A DNA stretch of 64,000 nucleotides from Bacteroidota bacterium (lineage in GTDB: Bacteria > Bacteroidota > Rhodothermia > Rhodothermales > Rubricoccaceae): the NCBI GenBank assembly GCA_039821555.1, contig JBCBNX010000003.1, positions 306,769 to 370,768 on the forward strand. The letters run 5' to 3'. Positions 21,201 through 28,747 of the stretch are shown here, piece after piece. Position 1 is the first letter of the stretch; each line of letters starts with the position of its first letter. Under the pieces are notes generated by a model. The model searched no databases. It was not told the origin of the DNA and worked only from the letters and a program-made list of their open reading frames with translations. The translations under genes were made by a program, and so were the position numbers.

Positions 21201-21375
21201 TGACCTCGGCGTTGGCTCCCCGGTAGCTCGTGGATACGGAGATGATCGGCGGATCGACGGCGGGGTACTCGCGCACGCCGAGGTTGACATACGCCAGCGT
21301 CCCGAAGAGGACGATGACGAGCGAGAAGACCGTCGCGAGGACCGGCCGCCGGATCGAAAGGGTGTAGAGGGTCAT
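18226..21375 (-). CDS. RND efflux pump inner-membrane transporter (HAE1 family)
   Basis: 1049 residues, the standard length of AcrB-type pumps. It starts MTLYTLSIRRPVLATVF with the first membrane helix. The two large periplasmic loops and 12 helices are recognisable. Helix 4 carries the proton-relay aspartates in LVVDDAIVVLEN, and the repeat-2 signature LVTKNAILIVEFANQ is present. It would export drugs, bile-salt-like compounds or lipids using the proton gradient. The membrane-fusion partner is the gene just upstream (21527-22636). No TolC-like channel gene is adjacent, so the outer-membrane part must be encoded elsewhere. The 151-base gap to the adaptor gene holds a palindromic repeat element. 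Confidence 0.97.
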   Translation of the reverse strand: MTLYTLSIRRPVLATVFSLVIVLFGTLAYVNLGVREYPAVDPPIISVSTSYRGANAEVIAAQITEPLEERINGVEGIRTLTSISRDGRSTITVEFALGADLERAANDVRDRVSQAVGALPPDADPPRVSKADADGDPIVFLNIASDERELLELSAIAEDLFKERLQTIAGVARVDIWGDKRYAMRLWLDPAKLAAYQLTPLDVQRALTTQNVELPTGRIEGDNVELTVRMMGQVQTPEAFEDLIVKRTGDQLVRLGDVGRAELGAENERTVLMRDGTPMVGVVLRPLPGANYIAIVDEFYARVETIRPDLPPDLRLGIGFDQTTQIRDSVAEVRQTIFLALALVLLVIFLFLRDWRSTVVPIVVIPIALIGAFGVMALFGFSINVLTLLALVLAIGLVVDDAIVVLENIYAKIEEGYDPIQAGIRGTKEIFFAVVATTLALVSVLLPIVFLPGLTGRLFREFGLVLMGAVVISSFVALTLTPMLATKLLKKRDVQPWFYRKTEPFFERLTDGYRRLLDGFVARRWAAPVTMALALGLTVLFFQTLPSELAPLEDRSNLRAFATAPEGATFEYMERYVGDLIDVVEREVPEVDALITVTSPGFGGGSSVNSAFARIRLVPPSERERSQQEIASALSSAVRSLPAARTFISQEQTISVGRGGGQPVQYVLQAPNLAKLEAVLPAFMERAQQDPAFAFVNVNLKFTKPELRVEIDRARAEKVGVSVLDVAQTLQYALSESRLGYFVANGQQYQVIAQVDRADRDETVDLTSLSVRASNGDPIPLDGLVTVSEASTPPQLFRTDRFLSATVSASLADGVPLADGLAAMDAIAADVLDASFSTTLSGQSRDLAESSGGIAFVFVLALLLIYLVLAAQFESFRDPFTILLTVPLALAGALLALWYFNQSLNLFSQIGLVMLIGLVTKNAILIVEFANQRRAAGRTIHEAALDAAAARFRPILMTAASTVLGVLPIALALGAGAESRMPMGIAIIGGLLIGTALTLFVIPAVYPALTRKTLAPAIEEAVHLNERGGPAGDGLDAPMPDVAAAESSR

Positions 21376-21404
21376 GGCGTCGCGGTCGGCTGGGCGGCGG
21401 TGCA

Positions 21405-21519
21405 GCTCCCCCCGCTCCGCTCCCCCTGAAGGGTCGCGAAGCTGTCCCCCTCATCCCTGAGGGGGACAGTCCGAGGAGCGGAGCGCGTGAGCGCGGAGAC
21501 GACGCAGGACGGGGGGAGC
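21405..21519. repeat. Palindromic intergenic element, copy 1 (115 bp)
   Basis: The element is bounded by inverted ends gctccccccg (21405-21414) and cggggggagc (21510-21519). In its centre is a perfect 12-bp hairpin: ctgtccccctca (21442-21453) and tgagggggacag (21458-21469), loop tccc. It lies between the adaptor and pump genes of one operon. A second copy with the same ends and the same central hairpin is at 28573-28691. It has no coding capacity; it resembles a MITE or REP-type element. Confidence 0.85.
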
Positions 21520-21526
21520 CACACCA

Positions 21527-22636
21527 TCACTCCACCTCTCCACTTTCGCCGAGCGACGCGTCCAGGTCGGCAACGCGGACGGGCTGCCCGGCGCGGAGCG
21601 ACTGCAGGCCGCTCGTGATCACCGTATCGCCCGGCGCGAGGCCGCTGGTGATCTGCACGGCGGCCTCGGTGCGGATGCCCGTCTCCACGCGGCGTTGCTG
21701 TGCCTGCCCGTCTTGCACCGTCCACACACGCCTACCGCCCAATTCCGACACCACCGCGATGGCGGGCACGGGCAGCGCGTCGGCGATCTCGTCGACGAGC
21801 ACCTCGATGTCGGCGAACGCGCCCGGCAGAAGCGCGCCGTCGGGGTTGGGGACGCGGGCACGGACGAGCAGCGTCCGCGTGTCGCGCTCCACGCGCGGCT
21901 CGATGGCATAGACGGTCCCAGTTGCTACGTCGGCGGCTCCGGCGACGGAGAAGCGGACGGCGTCGCCGAGGGTGACCTGCGCGGTGTAACGCTCCGGTAG
22001 GGCGAACTCCAGCTTCATCGGGCTGAGCCGCTGCAGCGTCGCGATGCGCGTCTGCGGCGTCACGATGGCGCCCTCGCTGATATAACGCAGCCCGATCACG
22101 CCGCTGAACGGCGCGCGGACCTGCGTCTGAGCGAGTCGCGCCTCCACGAGATCGAGTTCGGCCTGGAGCACGTTCAGTTCGGCGAGCGCCCCGTCGTAGG
22201 TGTCTTGGCTCACGGCTCCCGATTCGAGGAGTTGGCGCTGGCGCGCCTCCCGCGTCTCAGCGAGGTCAATGCGCGTTCGAAGCTGCTCGCGCTCGGCTTG
22301 AAGTACCGCGTCGTTGACCTGGATGAGCACCTGCCCAGCGCGGACGGCGCGGCCTTCCTGGAAGCGGATCGCCGTCACGCGGCCCGACACTTCGGCAGCG
22401 AGATCGACGGCTTCGTCGGCGATCAGGCTGCCCGTGGCGCGGATGCGGTCGCGCATGAGCCGCGGCTCCGCGACGTAGCCGACGACGTTGGAGGGCGCAC
22501 CGCCGCCACGCGGTGGCCCCGCACCGGAATCAGAGCCGTCGTTGGCGAGGAGCGGCTGCACCTTCGGCCAGGCGAGCAGACCGAGGACGACGAGCGCGAT
22601 CGCGCCGACGAGGAGGCGTTTTTGCCAAGCGGGCAT
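21527..22636 (-). CDS. RND efflux periplasmic adaptor (membrane fusion protein)
   Basis: 369 residues starting at [13 protein letters not shown], which places a single membrane anchor at residues 7-24; the longer open frame upstream has no such character. The domains follow the HlyD/AcrA order: lipoyl half-motif ([19 protein letters not shown]), a coiled-coil hairpin ([18 protein letters not shown]...LVEARLAQ), the second lipoyl half ([15 protein letters not shown]), a beta-barrel domain and a membrane-proximal domain. It links the RND pump to an outer-membrane channel. It is first in the operon and the pump gene follows. Confidence 0.95.
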   Translation of the reverse strand: MPAWQKRLLVGAIALVVLGLLAWPKVQPLLANDGSDSGAGPPRGGGAPSNVVGYVAEPRLMRDRIRATGSLIADEAVDLAAEVSGRVTAIRFQEGRAVRAGQVLIQVNDAVLQAEREQLRTRIDLAETREARQRQLLESGAVSQDTYDGALAELNVLQAELDLVEARLAQTQVRAPFSGVIGLRYISEGAIVTPQTRIATLQRLSPMKLEFALPERYTAQVTLGDAVRFSVAGAADVATGTVYAIEPRVERDTRTLLVRARVPNPDGALLPGAFADIEVLVDEIADALPVPAIAVVSELGGRRVWTVQDGQAQQRRVETGIRTEAAVQITSGLAPGDTVITSGLQSLRAGQPVRVADLDASLGESGEVE

Positions 22637-22816
22637 GGCCCAAAGGAGAAGAGCAAGGGACGAGAAGGGCCCAGTGAAACGAGGCCGTCGCCGCAAAGCT
22701 CCCGGGGGTGTGGTCGCGGTGCCGGACGTGCGCGTTCGGCGTCCCAGCACATGGTCCGTGCTGCGTGGTGCGTATCGTGGACCTTCACGCTGCGTTTGTT
22801 TGACCGTTCACACGCT

Positions 22817-23608
22817 ATGTCTGCCTCCACCGCTACCCACGCGCTACGTCTTGATGGTAAGGTCGCCGTCGTCACTGGAGCCAGCCGCGGGATCGGGCGG
22901 GCCATCGCCGAGGGATTTGCTGCCGCAGGGGCGCAGGTCGTGCTCGCGAGCCGCACGCAGGAGAAGCTGGACGAGGTCGCACGGGCGATCACCGAGGCAG
23001 GCGGCACCGCGCTCGCCATCGCCACACACACCGGTAGTGACGAGACCGTAGCCGCGCTCGTCCAGCAGGCCACGGCGGCGTTTGGCGGCGTCGACATCCT
23101 CGTCAACAACGCGGCGACAAACCCGCACTTCGGGCCGCTCCTGACGAGCGAGATGTCGCAGTGGGACAAGACCTACGACGTGAACGTGAAGGGCTATGTC
23201 CGGCTCATCCAGGCCTGCGCGCCCTCGATGAAAGCACGCGGTGGCGGGAGCATTCTCAACGTGGCGTCCGTGGCGGGCGAGCGTCCGCAGCCGGGCATGG
23301 GCGTCTACTGCGTCTCGAAGGCCGCCGTCCTCATGCTCACTGACGTCCTCGCGGCCGAACTGGCATCGAGCGGCATCCGCGTCAACGCGCTCGTGCCGGG
23401 CTTCATCAAAACGGACTTCTCGCGCGTGCTCTGGGAGAACGAGGCGATGCACCAGCAGATTCTCCAACTCATCCCCCAGCGGCGCATGGCGCAGCCCGAG
23501 GAGCTCGTCCCGCTAGCCATCTACCTCGCGTCCGATGCGTCGCGGTTCATGACCGGCGCGCACCTCCGCATCGACGGCGGGCAACTCGTCGGCACGCCGG
23601 GGATGTAG
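22817..23608 (+). CDS. SDR-family NAD(P)-dependent oxidoreductase
   Basis: 263 residues, typical classical SDR. Visible motifs are the Rossmann [10 protein letters not shown], the structural LVNNAATN, the catalytic Ser in NVASVAG, and YCVSK with the catalytic Tyr and Lys. The C-terminus has RIDGGQLVG, common in FabG-like and DHRS4-like members. After the first strand the sequence [11 protein letters not shown] has Arg-Thr where NADP-preferring enzymes usually have a basic residue, which suggests NADPH. The substrate cannot be told. It stands alone: the RND adaptor diverges from it 180 bases upstream and a small minus-strand gene converges downstream. Confidence 0.93.
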   Translation: MSASTATHALRLDGKVAVVTGASRGIGRAIAEGFAAAGAQVVLASRTQEKLDEVARAITEAGGTALAIATHTGSDETVAALVQQATAAFGGVDILVNNAATNPHFGPLLTSEMSQWDKTYDVNVKGYVRLIQACAPSMKARGGGSILNVASVAGERPQPGMGVYCVSKAAVLMLTDVLAAELASSGIRVNALVPGFIKTDFSRVLWENEAMHQQILQLIPQRRMAQPEELVPLAIYLASDASRFMTGAHLRIDGGQLVGTPGM

Positions 23609-23623
23609 AGGAGTGCTGCGGTG

Positions 23624-23872
23624 TTAGAAGACGAGGTGGTAGAGCGCGCGGTCGAAGGCGGTGGCGTCATTTCCTACCGACGAGCCCGACTGGCACGTGA
23701 CCCGCGTACCGCCGGGGTTGTGGCGCGCATCAGAGGTTACCGTCGCAACGCCCCCTTCGTCGCTGCACACGGCCCGGCCATGCAGATGAATCGTGACGGC
23801 CCCCTGCGAGACGACGATTGTGGCGGCGGCTAGCAGCGCGAAGACGAAGAAGGTGCGCGTGAGAACCTGCAT
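23624..23872 (-). CDS. Small secreted hypothetical protein
   Basis: 82 residues starting with a good signal peptide (MQVLTRTFFVFALLAAATI). The mature part of about 60 residues has two cysteines (AVCSDEGG and VTCQSGSS), which could form a disulphide. No family is recognised. It ends 15 bases from the stop of the SDR gene, in convergent orientation. It may be a real small exported protein, but a non-coding shadow cannot be excluded. Confidence 0.5.
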   Translation of the reverse strand: MQVLTRTFFVFALLAAATIVVSQGAVTIHLHGRAVCSDEGGVATVTSDARHNPGGTRVTCQSGSSVGNDATAFDRALYHLVF

Positions 23873-24033
23873 GGACTCTGACTAGGCAATAACGTTAGGA
23901 TCAGATAGAGGATCGACTGCCTGGGTCCGCACTTAAGTCAGACGCGTCCTGCGACTTCCCACCGGCGAGGTTCTGGCTACGGCGCGGCGTCGTATCTTTT
24001 CGATGCTCGTCTTAACCACCCAGTGCTCCCCCG

Positions 24034-24615
24034 ATGGCTACGCTCTCGCTCCACTCGCCCCGCACCTCGGCCCTCGACCGGCTTCGTAGCGACCAGGCCT
24101 CTGCGGCCATCCAGGTCGCGGGCATCGTGACGTTCGCGCTGCTGGCGGCAGCGGGCGCGCAGATGCGGATCTACCTCTGGGAGGTGCCGATCACGCTCCA
24201 GACGCTCGCCGTCTACGGCAGCGGCCTTGTGCTCGGCAGCCGCAACGGCACCCTCGCGATGCTGCTCTACCTCGCGCTCGGCCTCGTGCTCCCGGTCTTC
24301 GCAGGCGACGCCTACGGCCCGGCCTACTTCGCGGGCGCGACAGGTGGCTACCTCCTCGGCTACCCGCTCGCGGCGGCTACCATCGGCGCGCTCTCGCGGC
24401 GCTGGAACAGCCTGCCCGGTAGCGGCCTCGCCGTGTTCGCCGGGTCGGCGGTGCTCTTCACGTGCGGCGTCACATGGCTGCACTTCGCCGCCGGGCACGC
24501 CACTTGGGCCGAGTCGATCCAGAAGGGCTGGCTGAGCTTCATCGTCTGGGACCTGACGAAGATCGCGCTTGTGGCGCTGCTCTACTCCGGCACCCGTCGG
24601 GTCCTGCGCAAGTAG
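24034..24615 (+). CDS. bioY: Biotin transporter BioY (ECF substrate-binding component)
   Basis: 193 residues with six membrane helices. The family signature is clear: LWEVPITLQTLAVYGSGLVLGSR near residues 48-70, LYLALGLVLPVFAG, and the loop PAYFAGATGGYLLGYPLAA. BioY binds biotin with very high affinity; alone or with the EcfT/EcfA energising module it brings biotin into the cell. No ecfA/ecfT or bio biosynthesis genes are adjacent. No BirA-type operator was identified in the 160-base gap upstream. Confidence 0.95.
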   Translation: MATLSLHSPRTSALDRLRSDQASAAIQVAGIVTFALLAAAGAQMRIYLWEVPITLQTLAVYGSGLVLGSRNGTLAMLLYLALGLVLPVFAGDAYGPAYFAGATGGYLLGYPLAAATIGALSRRWNSLPGSGLAVFAGSAVLFTCGVTWLHFAAGHATWAESIQKGWLSFIVWDLTKIALVALLYSGTRRVLRK

Positions 24616-24701
24616 GGCAACTCCCACAGCCTTTCAGGGATCGGACTACAGAGGGCGCGGCGCGACGAGGCTAGGTTGAGGCCCCTCCTCCCTGCTGCCC
24701 C

Positions 24702-25955
24702 ATGCTCGCGCCCTCGCCATCGGCTCGCCGTCTCGTGGACCGTCTCGAAGCCGACGGCACGCCGTTCCTCGCGGCTCTCGTCCGGGCGATGATCGACGGG
24801 CGGCTGCCCGACACGACGCTGCTGGCGGTCTGCCCTAACTCGGAAGCGGTCACGCGCGCCACGCTGCGTGTCGCCGAACGCACCGGGATGCCGGCGCTGT
24901 TCGCGGCGACGCTCAACCAGGTCGACGCGATCATGGGCGGAGGCTACACCGGCTGGACGCCTGCGTCGTTTGCCCGATTCGTCACAGACGACGCCGAACG
25001 CCTGGGCGTCACGGTGCCCATTGGTCTCGGTCTCGACCACGGCGGCCCCTGGCGCACCGCCGTCCACGACGGCCTCGACGAAACGGGGGCGATGGCGGCG
25101 GCCAAGCGCTCGCTCAGCGCCTGCCTCGACGCGGGCTATGCGCTCCTCCACCTCGACGCGACGACCGGCCCTGGTGGGTCACCTGCCTTGCCCGTCACCG
25201 TCGTTGCGCGGACGCTCGACCTGCTCGCGCATGCGGAGGCCCACCGTACCGCGCAGCGCCTACCGCCGGTAGCCTACGAGGTCGGCACCGAAGAGATTGC
25301 AGGCGGCCTTGCCGACGAGGCGGCGTTCGTGCAGTTCCTCGATGACCTCCACGCCGGACTGTGGGCGCGTGACCTGCTGCACGCAGCGCCGTGCTTCGTC
25401 GTCGGCCAAGTCGGAACGCTGCTCACCACGGACCGCTTCGACGCGGAGAAAGCCGCGACACTGACCCGCCAGGCGCGGCGTTTCGGGGCGCTCGTGAAGG
25501 GGCATGACACCGACTTCGTGGCGCAGCCGGACGCCTACCCCGCGAGCGGCATGGGCGGCGCCAACATCGGCCCGGAGTGCACCGCCGCCGAGTACGCCGC
25601 GCTGTGCGACCTCGCCGACCAGGCTTGCGCGCGTGGACACCGCCCCGAGATCGAGCGCGTCCTCCGCGAGGCCGTGGTCGCCGATGGGCACTGGCGCACG
25701 TGGCTCGGCCCTGGCCAGCGGGACGCTGCGTTCGCCGACCTCGACCCTGATCAACAAACGTGGTTCGTTGCGACCAGCGCGCGCTATGTGTGGACGCAGC
25801 CCGAGGTCGCCGACGCGCGTAGTGCCCTCTACGACTTCGTCGCCGATCTCGACCCGGAAGCCGTCGTCGGCGCGCGGATCGAGGCGGTCATCGAGCGCTA
25901 TGCCGACGCCTTCAACCTGCGTGGCGTGTGCGAGCGCATCGAGCAGATCACATAG
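24702..25955 (+). CDS. GatZ/KbaZ-like protein (class II tagatose-bisphosphate aldolase non-catalytic subunit family)
   Basis: 417 residues, almost the length of E. coli GatZ. Family motifs in order: LAATLNQVDAIMGGGYTGWT-like segment near 65-85, GLDHGGPW, LLHLDATTG, YEVGTEEIAGGL, FVVGQVGT, LVKGHDTDF and GGANIGPE. In enterobacteria this subunit stabilises GatY/KbaY in D-tagatose or galactitol breakdown. No catalytic GatY/KbaY gene, sugar kinase or PTS gene is near, so here it is an orphan and its role is uncertain. The start is the ATG at MLAPSPSARR. It converges on a TonB gene 23 bases away. Confidence 0.85.
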   Translation: MLAPSPSARRLVDRLEADGTPFLAALVRAMIDGRLPDTTLLAVCPNSEAVTRATLRVAERTGMPALFAATLNQVDAIMGGGYTGWTPASFARFVTDDAERLGVTVPIGLGLDHGGPWRTAVHDGLDETGAMAAAKRSLSACLDAGYALLHLDATTGPGGSPALPVTVVARTLDLLAHAEAHRTAQRLPPVAYEVGTEEIAGGLADEAAFVQFLDDLHAGLWARDLLHAAPCFVVGQVGTLLTTDRFDAEKAATLTRQARRFGALVKGHDTDFVAQPDAYPASGMGGANIGPECTAAEYAALCDLADQACARGHRPEIERVLREAVVADGHWRTWLGPGQRDAAFADLDPDQQTWFVATSARYVWTQPEVADARSALYDFVADLDPEAVVGARIEAVIERYADAFNLRGVCERIEQIT

Positions 25956-25978
25956 CCGTGTCCAGCAAACCTCGACGG

Positions 25979-26668
25979 CTACACGCCGAAGCTGTATGTC
26001 GTCGTCGTGTAGGCGCGGACGCGCGAGCCGTCGTGGCGGGCCGGGCGGAAACGCTCGCGGCGAGCCGCATCCAGCGCGGCAGCCTCGACGCCGTAGCCGA
26101 TGGCGTCCACCATGCGTTCCTCGCTGCCCCGCAGCAGCAGGCGCTCCACGACCTCCGCCTCGGCGACCTGTCCGCTCTCGTTCACGAGCACCTTCACGCG
26201 CACGCGGGCGCGGATGCCAGCCCGTCGGGCTTCCTCGGGATAGGTCGGCGTGCTCAGCGTGAGGTGGACGGGGCTACGCTGCGGGCGCTCGACGAAAGCC
26301 GGGGCGGCGGGAGCTGGAACAGGCGTCACCTCAAGGGCTGGCGCATCGGGAATGGCGATCTCCGTGGGCAGGTCGAGCGTCGGCTCCTCGAAGTCGAGCT
26401 CCTCGTCTGGGATCTCGATCTCGTCGGGCACCTCCACCGGTGGGAGCAGCGTCGGCGGCGGGGGCGGAGGCGGCGGGGCCTGCACTGTCTGCGCGATCTC
26501 CTCCAGGACGATCACCTCGGGTGCCGCGGCGTCGTACACCGCGGCCTCGGCGGGGGCGAGCAGGTCGTGCGGCCAGAGCGTGAACACCGCGCACACCAGC
26601 GCCAGGCTCGCCGCGAGCGCCGCGAGGCCCCGGATGCGATAGGCGACAGGATCGTGGTTGATGGACAC
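25979..26668 (-). CDS. Energy transducer TonB-family protein
   Basis: 229 residues. An N-terminal anchor helix (LAALAASLALVCAVFTLWP) is followed by an acidic and proline-rich linker with an eight-proline run and repeated P-D-E motifs. The C-terminal TonB domain reads TPTYPEEARRAGIRARVRVKV, then VNESGQVAEAEV, and ends TTTYSFGV. It is a second full TonB in the window, unlike the one at 5586-6308 in linker composition. The stretch LLRGSEERMVDAIGYGVEAA inside the domain is longer than usual. No ExbBD or receptor gene is adjacent. It is transcribed away from carA. Confidence 0.93.
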   Translation of the reverse strand: MSINHDPVAYRIRGLAALAASLALVCAVFTLWPHDLLAPAEAAVYDAAAPEVIVLEEIAQTVQAPPPPPPPPTLLPPVEVPDEIEIPDEELDFEEPTLDLPTEIAIPDAPALEVTPVPAPAAPAFVERPQRSPVHLTLSTPTYPEEARRAGIRARVRVKVLVNESGQVAEAEVVERLLLRGSEERMVDAIGYGVEAAALDAARRERFRPARHDGSRVRAYTTTTYSFGV

Positions 26669-26956
26669 GGACGCGCAGGACAGAGGTAGGTACGAGAACG
26701 TAGGAAGGCACCCCTGCGGTTTCTGGCGCCAACGCCTTGAGCCGCGCCACCGTCGGCGTCAGCGGTTCGGAGCCTGCTGCGAGCGGGTATCCGGCAGGTG
26801 TGGATAAGTCAGCGGGCGTGAACCCGAGCCGCGGCGGTAGGTTGCGCTGGTTCGCGGGCAGCGGGAAGATCCCGCAAAGGCTCCGGGCGGATGCGGAACA
26901 GCCGCCACCTCCTCCCGTAGCTTGCCGAACCGCCATCCCACCGCTCCTCGCTGGCC

Positions 26957-27028
26957 ATGCCCGGCCTTCCCTTCGACCACGGACCTGCTGCGCTGTTCGA
27001 GCCGTCGCTCGACGCTGTCCGCTGTTGA
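26957..27028 (+). promoter_or_regulatory. Possible leader peptide of carA (23 codons)
   Basis: ATG at 26957 opens a 23-codon frame (MPGLPFDHGPAALFEPSLDA, then VRC) whose TGA at 27026-27028 directly abuts the first base of the terminator stem at 27029. A ribosome at this stop would cover the stem. The geometry is that of translation-coupled attenuation known from enterobacterial pyrBI and pyrE leaders. There is no clear Shine-Dalgarno, which is normal for this genome. It may be a chance frame. Confidence 0.45.
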
Positions 27029-27058
27029 CCTTCCCGTTGATCGGGGAGGTTTTTTTTT
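27029..27058 (+). terminator. Rho-independent terminator in the carA leader (putative attenuator)
   Basis: Stem ccttcccg (27029-27036) and cggggagg (27042-27049), 8 pairs with one G-U, loop ttgat, followed by nine Ts (27050-27058). It points along the plus strand and lies 40 bases before the carA ATG. The nearest upstream plus-strand gene ends over 1 kb away with a minus-strand gene between, so it most likely acts on the carA transcript itself. Confidence 0.8.
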
Positions 27059-27098
27059 GCCCGCGCCGACCGCTACCGCGCTCCCACTCCCACCTGCG

Positions 27099-28247
27099 AT
27101 GATCCAGACGCGCCCTGATTCGCCCGCGCTCGTCGTTCCGGCCAAGCTCGCGCTCGCCGACGGCACCATCGTCACTGGCACCGCCTTCGGACACCCCGGC
27201 GAGACGGCCGGCGAGCTGTGCTTCAACACATCGATGAGCGGCTACCAGGAGATCCTGACGGACCCCAGCTACGTCGGCCAGCTCATGATGATGACGTATC
27301 CGCACATCGGCAACTACGGCGCGATGCGCGCGGCGATGGAGGCCGACCGTCCGATGGTGGCGGGCTTCGTGGTGCGCGAGCACAACGCGCGGCCGTCGAA
27401 CTCGGAGAGCGAGGAGACGCTCGACGCCTTCATGAAGCGGCACGAGTTGGTCGGCATCACCGGCGTGGACACGCGGCGGCTCGTCCGGCACATCCGCTCG
27501 AAAGGGGTGATGAACGCGGTCATCTCCGCCGTGGATCTCGACGACGCGAGCCTCGTCGCCAAGGCCCAGGCACATCCGTCGATGGCGGGCCTCGAACTCG
27601 CGAGCCGCGTGGGCACGCAGACGGCCTACGACTACTGCGACGCGCGCACTGAAAAGGGCGTCACTGGGAAGCGTATCGCGGTCTACGACTTCGGCGTCAA
27701 GCGCAACATCCTGCGCAGCTTCATGGCGCGCGGCTGCGCCGTCCGCGTCTTCCCCGGCGACGCTCCACTCGCCGACGTACTCGCCTGGCAGCCCGACGGG
27801 ATCTTCCTTTCGAACGGCCCCGGCGACCCGCGCGCCATGCCCGACGCCATCGCGACGACGAAGGCCGCCATCGCCTCGGGCACGCCGCTCTTTGGCATCT
27901 GCCTCGGCCACCAACTCCTCGCCCTCGCCGAAGGGCTGGAGGTCTACAAAATGAAGGTCGGCCACCGGGGCGCGAACCACCCCGTGCAGCACCTCGGCAC
28001 GCGCCGCGTCGAGATCACGACGCAGAACCACGGCTTCGCGGTTGCTCCTGAGTCGATCACCGACGAGGTCGCCACGCTCACGCACCGCAACCTCAACGAC
28101 CAGACCGTCGAGGGCGTCCGCTTCGCGCGCTTCGCCGGGATGAGCGTGCAGTACCACCCCGAGGCCAGCCCCGGCCCGCACGACAGCCAGTACCTCTTCG
28201 ATGACTTTCTCGGGTTGATCGAGGAGGGGCGGGAGGTCGAGGCGTGA
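27099..28247 (+). CDS. carA: Carbamoyl-phosphate synthase small (glutaminase) subunit
   Basis: 382 residues, standard length. The N-terminal CarA domain shows GELCFNTSMSGYQEILTDPS and VDTRRLVRHIR. The C-terminal glutamine amidotransferase domain has nucleophile Cys in FGICLGHQLL and the His-Glu pair in VQYHPEASPGPHD. The start is the ATG of MIQTRPDSPAL, since the open frame upstream runs through a terminator. It supplies ammonia to CarB for carbamoyl phosphate, used for pyrimidines and arginine. The leader contains a terminator hairpin and a possible leader peptide, suggesting attenuation. carB follows after a small gene and a palindromic repeat. Confidence 0.97.
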   Translation: MIQTRPDSPALVVPAKLALADGTIVTGTAFGHPGETAGELCFNTSMSGYQEILTDPSYVGQLMMMTYPHIGNYGAMRAAMEADRPMVAGFVVREHNARPSNSESEETLDAFMKRHELVGITGVDTRRLVRHIRSKGVMNAVISAVDLDDASLVAKAQAHPSMAGLELASRVGTQTAYDYCDARTEKGVTGKRIAVYDFGVKRNILRSFMARGCAVRVFPGDAPLADVLAWQPDGIFLSNGPGDPRAMPDAIATTKAAIASGTPLFGICLGHQLLALAEGLEVYKMKVGHRGANHPVQHLGTRRVEITTQNHGFAVAPESITDEVATLTHRNLNDQTVEGVRFARFAGMSVQYHPEASPGPHDSQYLFDDFLGLIEEGREVEA

Positions 28248-28340
28248 GCGACTAGCGAATGGCGACTAGCAGAGGAAATAGGGGATAGGGCCTAGGGGAT
28301 AGCAAATCCGACAACAACCACTGACTAAGGACCGACAACT
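28248..28340. repeat. Intergenic leader of reiterated short words
   Basis: Between carA and the next small gene, three words occur twice: gcgactagc (28248-28256 and 28262-28270), taggggatag (28279-28288 and 28293-28302) and ccgacaac (starting 28308 and 28331). The stretch is AT-richer than its surroundings and has no coding capacity. Similar word-built gaps occur elsewhere in this window. Confidence 0.7.
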
Positions 28341-28565
28341 ATGTCTAAAGAACGAAAGGCCCTCATCGTCCGCTTCGACCCGCACTCGGGCGACGGCGCG
28401 AGCCTCGACACCCTCAACCAGCACCTCGCCGACGGCTGGCTGCCCCTCGCCACGACCGCCATGGGCGGCGGCGGCGATGACCAGATCGGCGACGGCCCCC
28501 ACTTCGCCGCCCTCGTCATCCTGGAGCGCGAGACAGACTTCAACGTGAGCGGGTTCGGCGGGTAG
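28341..28565 (+). CDS. Small conserved-looking hypothetical protein between carA and carB
   Basis: 74 residues, ATG start ([17 protein letters not shown]). It has a beta-strand, then a helix ([19 protein letters not shown]), a glycine run, and a strand ([10 protein letters not shown]). The strand-helix-GW-strand pattern is that of small DUF4177-like proteins, but I cannot assign it firmly. It lies 93 bases after carA and 182 before carB in the same direction, so it is probably co-transcribed. Any link to carbamoyl phosphate synthesis is only by position. Confidence 0.7.
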   Translation: MSKERKALIVRFDPHSGDGASLDTLNQHLADGWLPLATTAMGGGGDDQIGDGPHFAALVILERETDFNVSGFGG

Positions 28566-28572
28566 CTGATAC

Positions 28573-28691
28573 GGCTCCCCCCGTTCGCATCGCCTCCGCG
28601 TCTGGCGACGCTCCGCTCTTCGAACTGTCCCCCTCACGCGTGAGGGGGACAGCCCCGCGACTCCTCGCAGAGGAGCGGGGCGGGGGGAGCC
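28573..28691. repeat. Palindromic intergenic element, copy 2 (119 bp)
   Basis: Perfect 11-bp inverted ends ggctccccccg (28573-28583) and cggggggagcc (28681-28691) enclose the same central hairpin as copy 1: ctgtccccctca (28625-28636) and tgagggggacag (28641-28652). Here the loop is cgcg, so the 28 bases 28625-28652 form one perfect palindrome. The element lies 57 bases upstream of carB. It shares orientation-specific words (gctccgctc before, aggagcgg after) with the copy at 21405-21519. Confidence 0.87.
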
Positions 28692-28747
28692 AAGCCGAGC
28701 ACGCACTTCACGTCTCCCTTCGAACTTCCCACTTCAACCTTCCGCCG

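Larger units (their letters stand above)
26669..27098. other. Divergent intergenic region carrying the carA leader
   Basis: A 430-base gap between tonB (minus) and carA (plus). The tonB-proximal 280 bases contain only a minor hairpin (gcggga/tcccgc at 26861-26875). The carA-proximal part holds a short leader reading frame (26957-27028) that stops at the foot of a terminator hairpin (27029-27058); both are listed separately. No tRNA or known riboswitch was recognised. Confidence 0.6.

Noticed and set aside
26922..27098. N-terminal extension of CarA
   Set aside because: The extra frame runs through the terminator hairpin and T-run, and CarA homologues begin at the chosen ATG.
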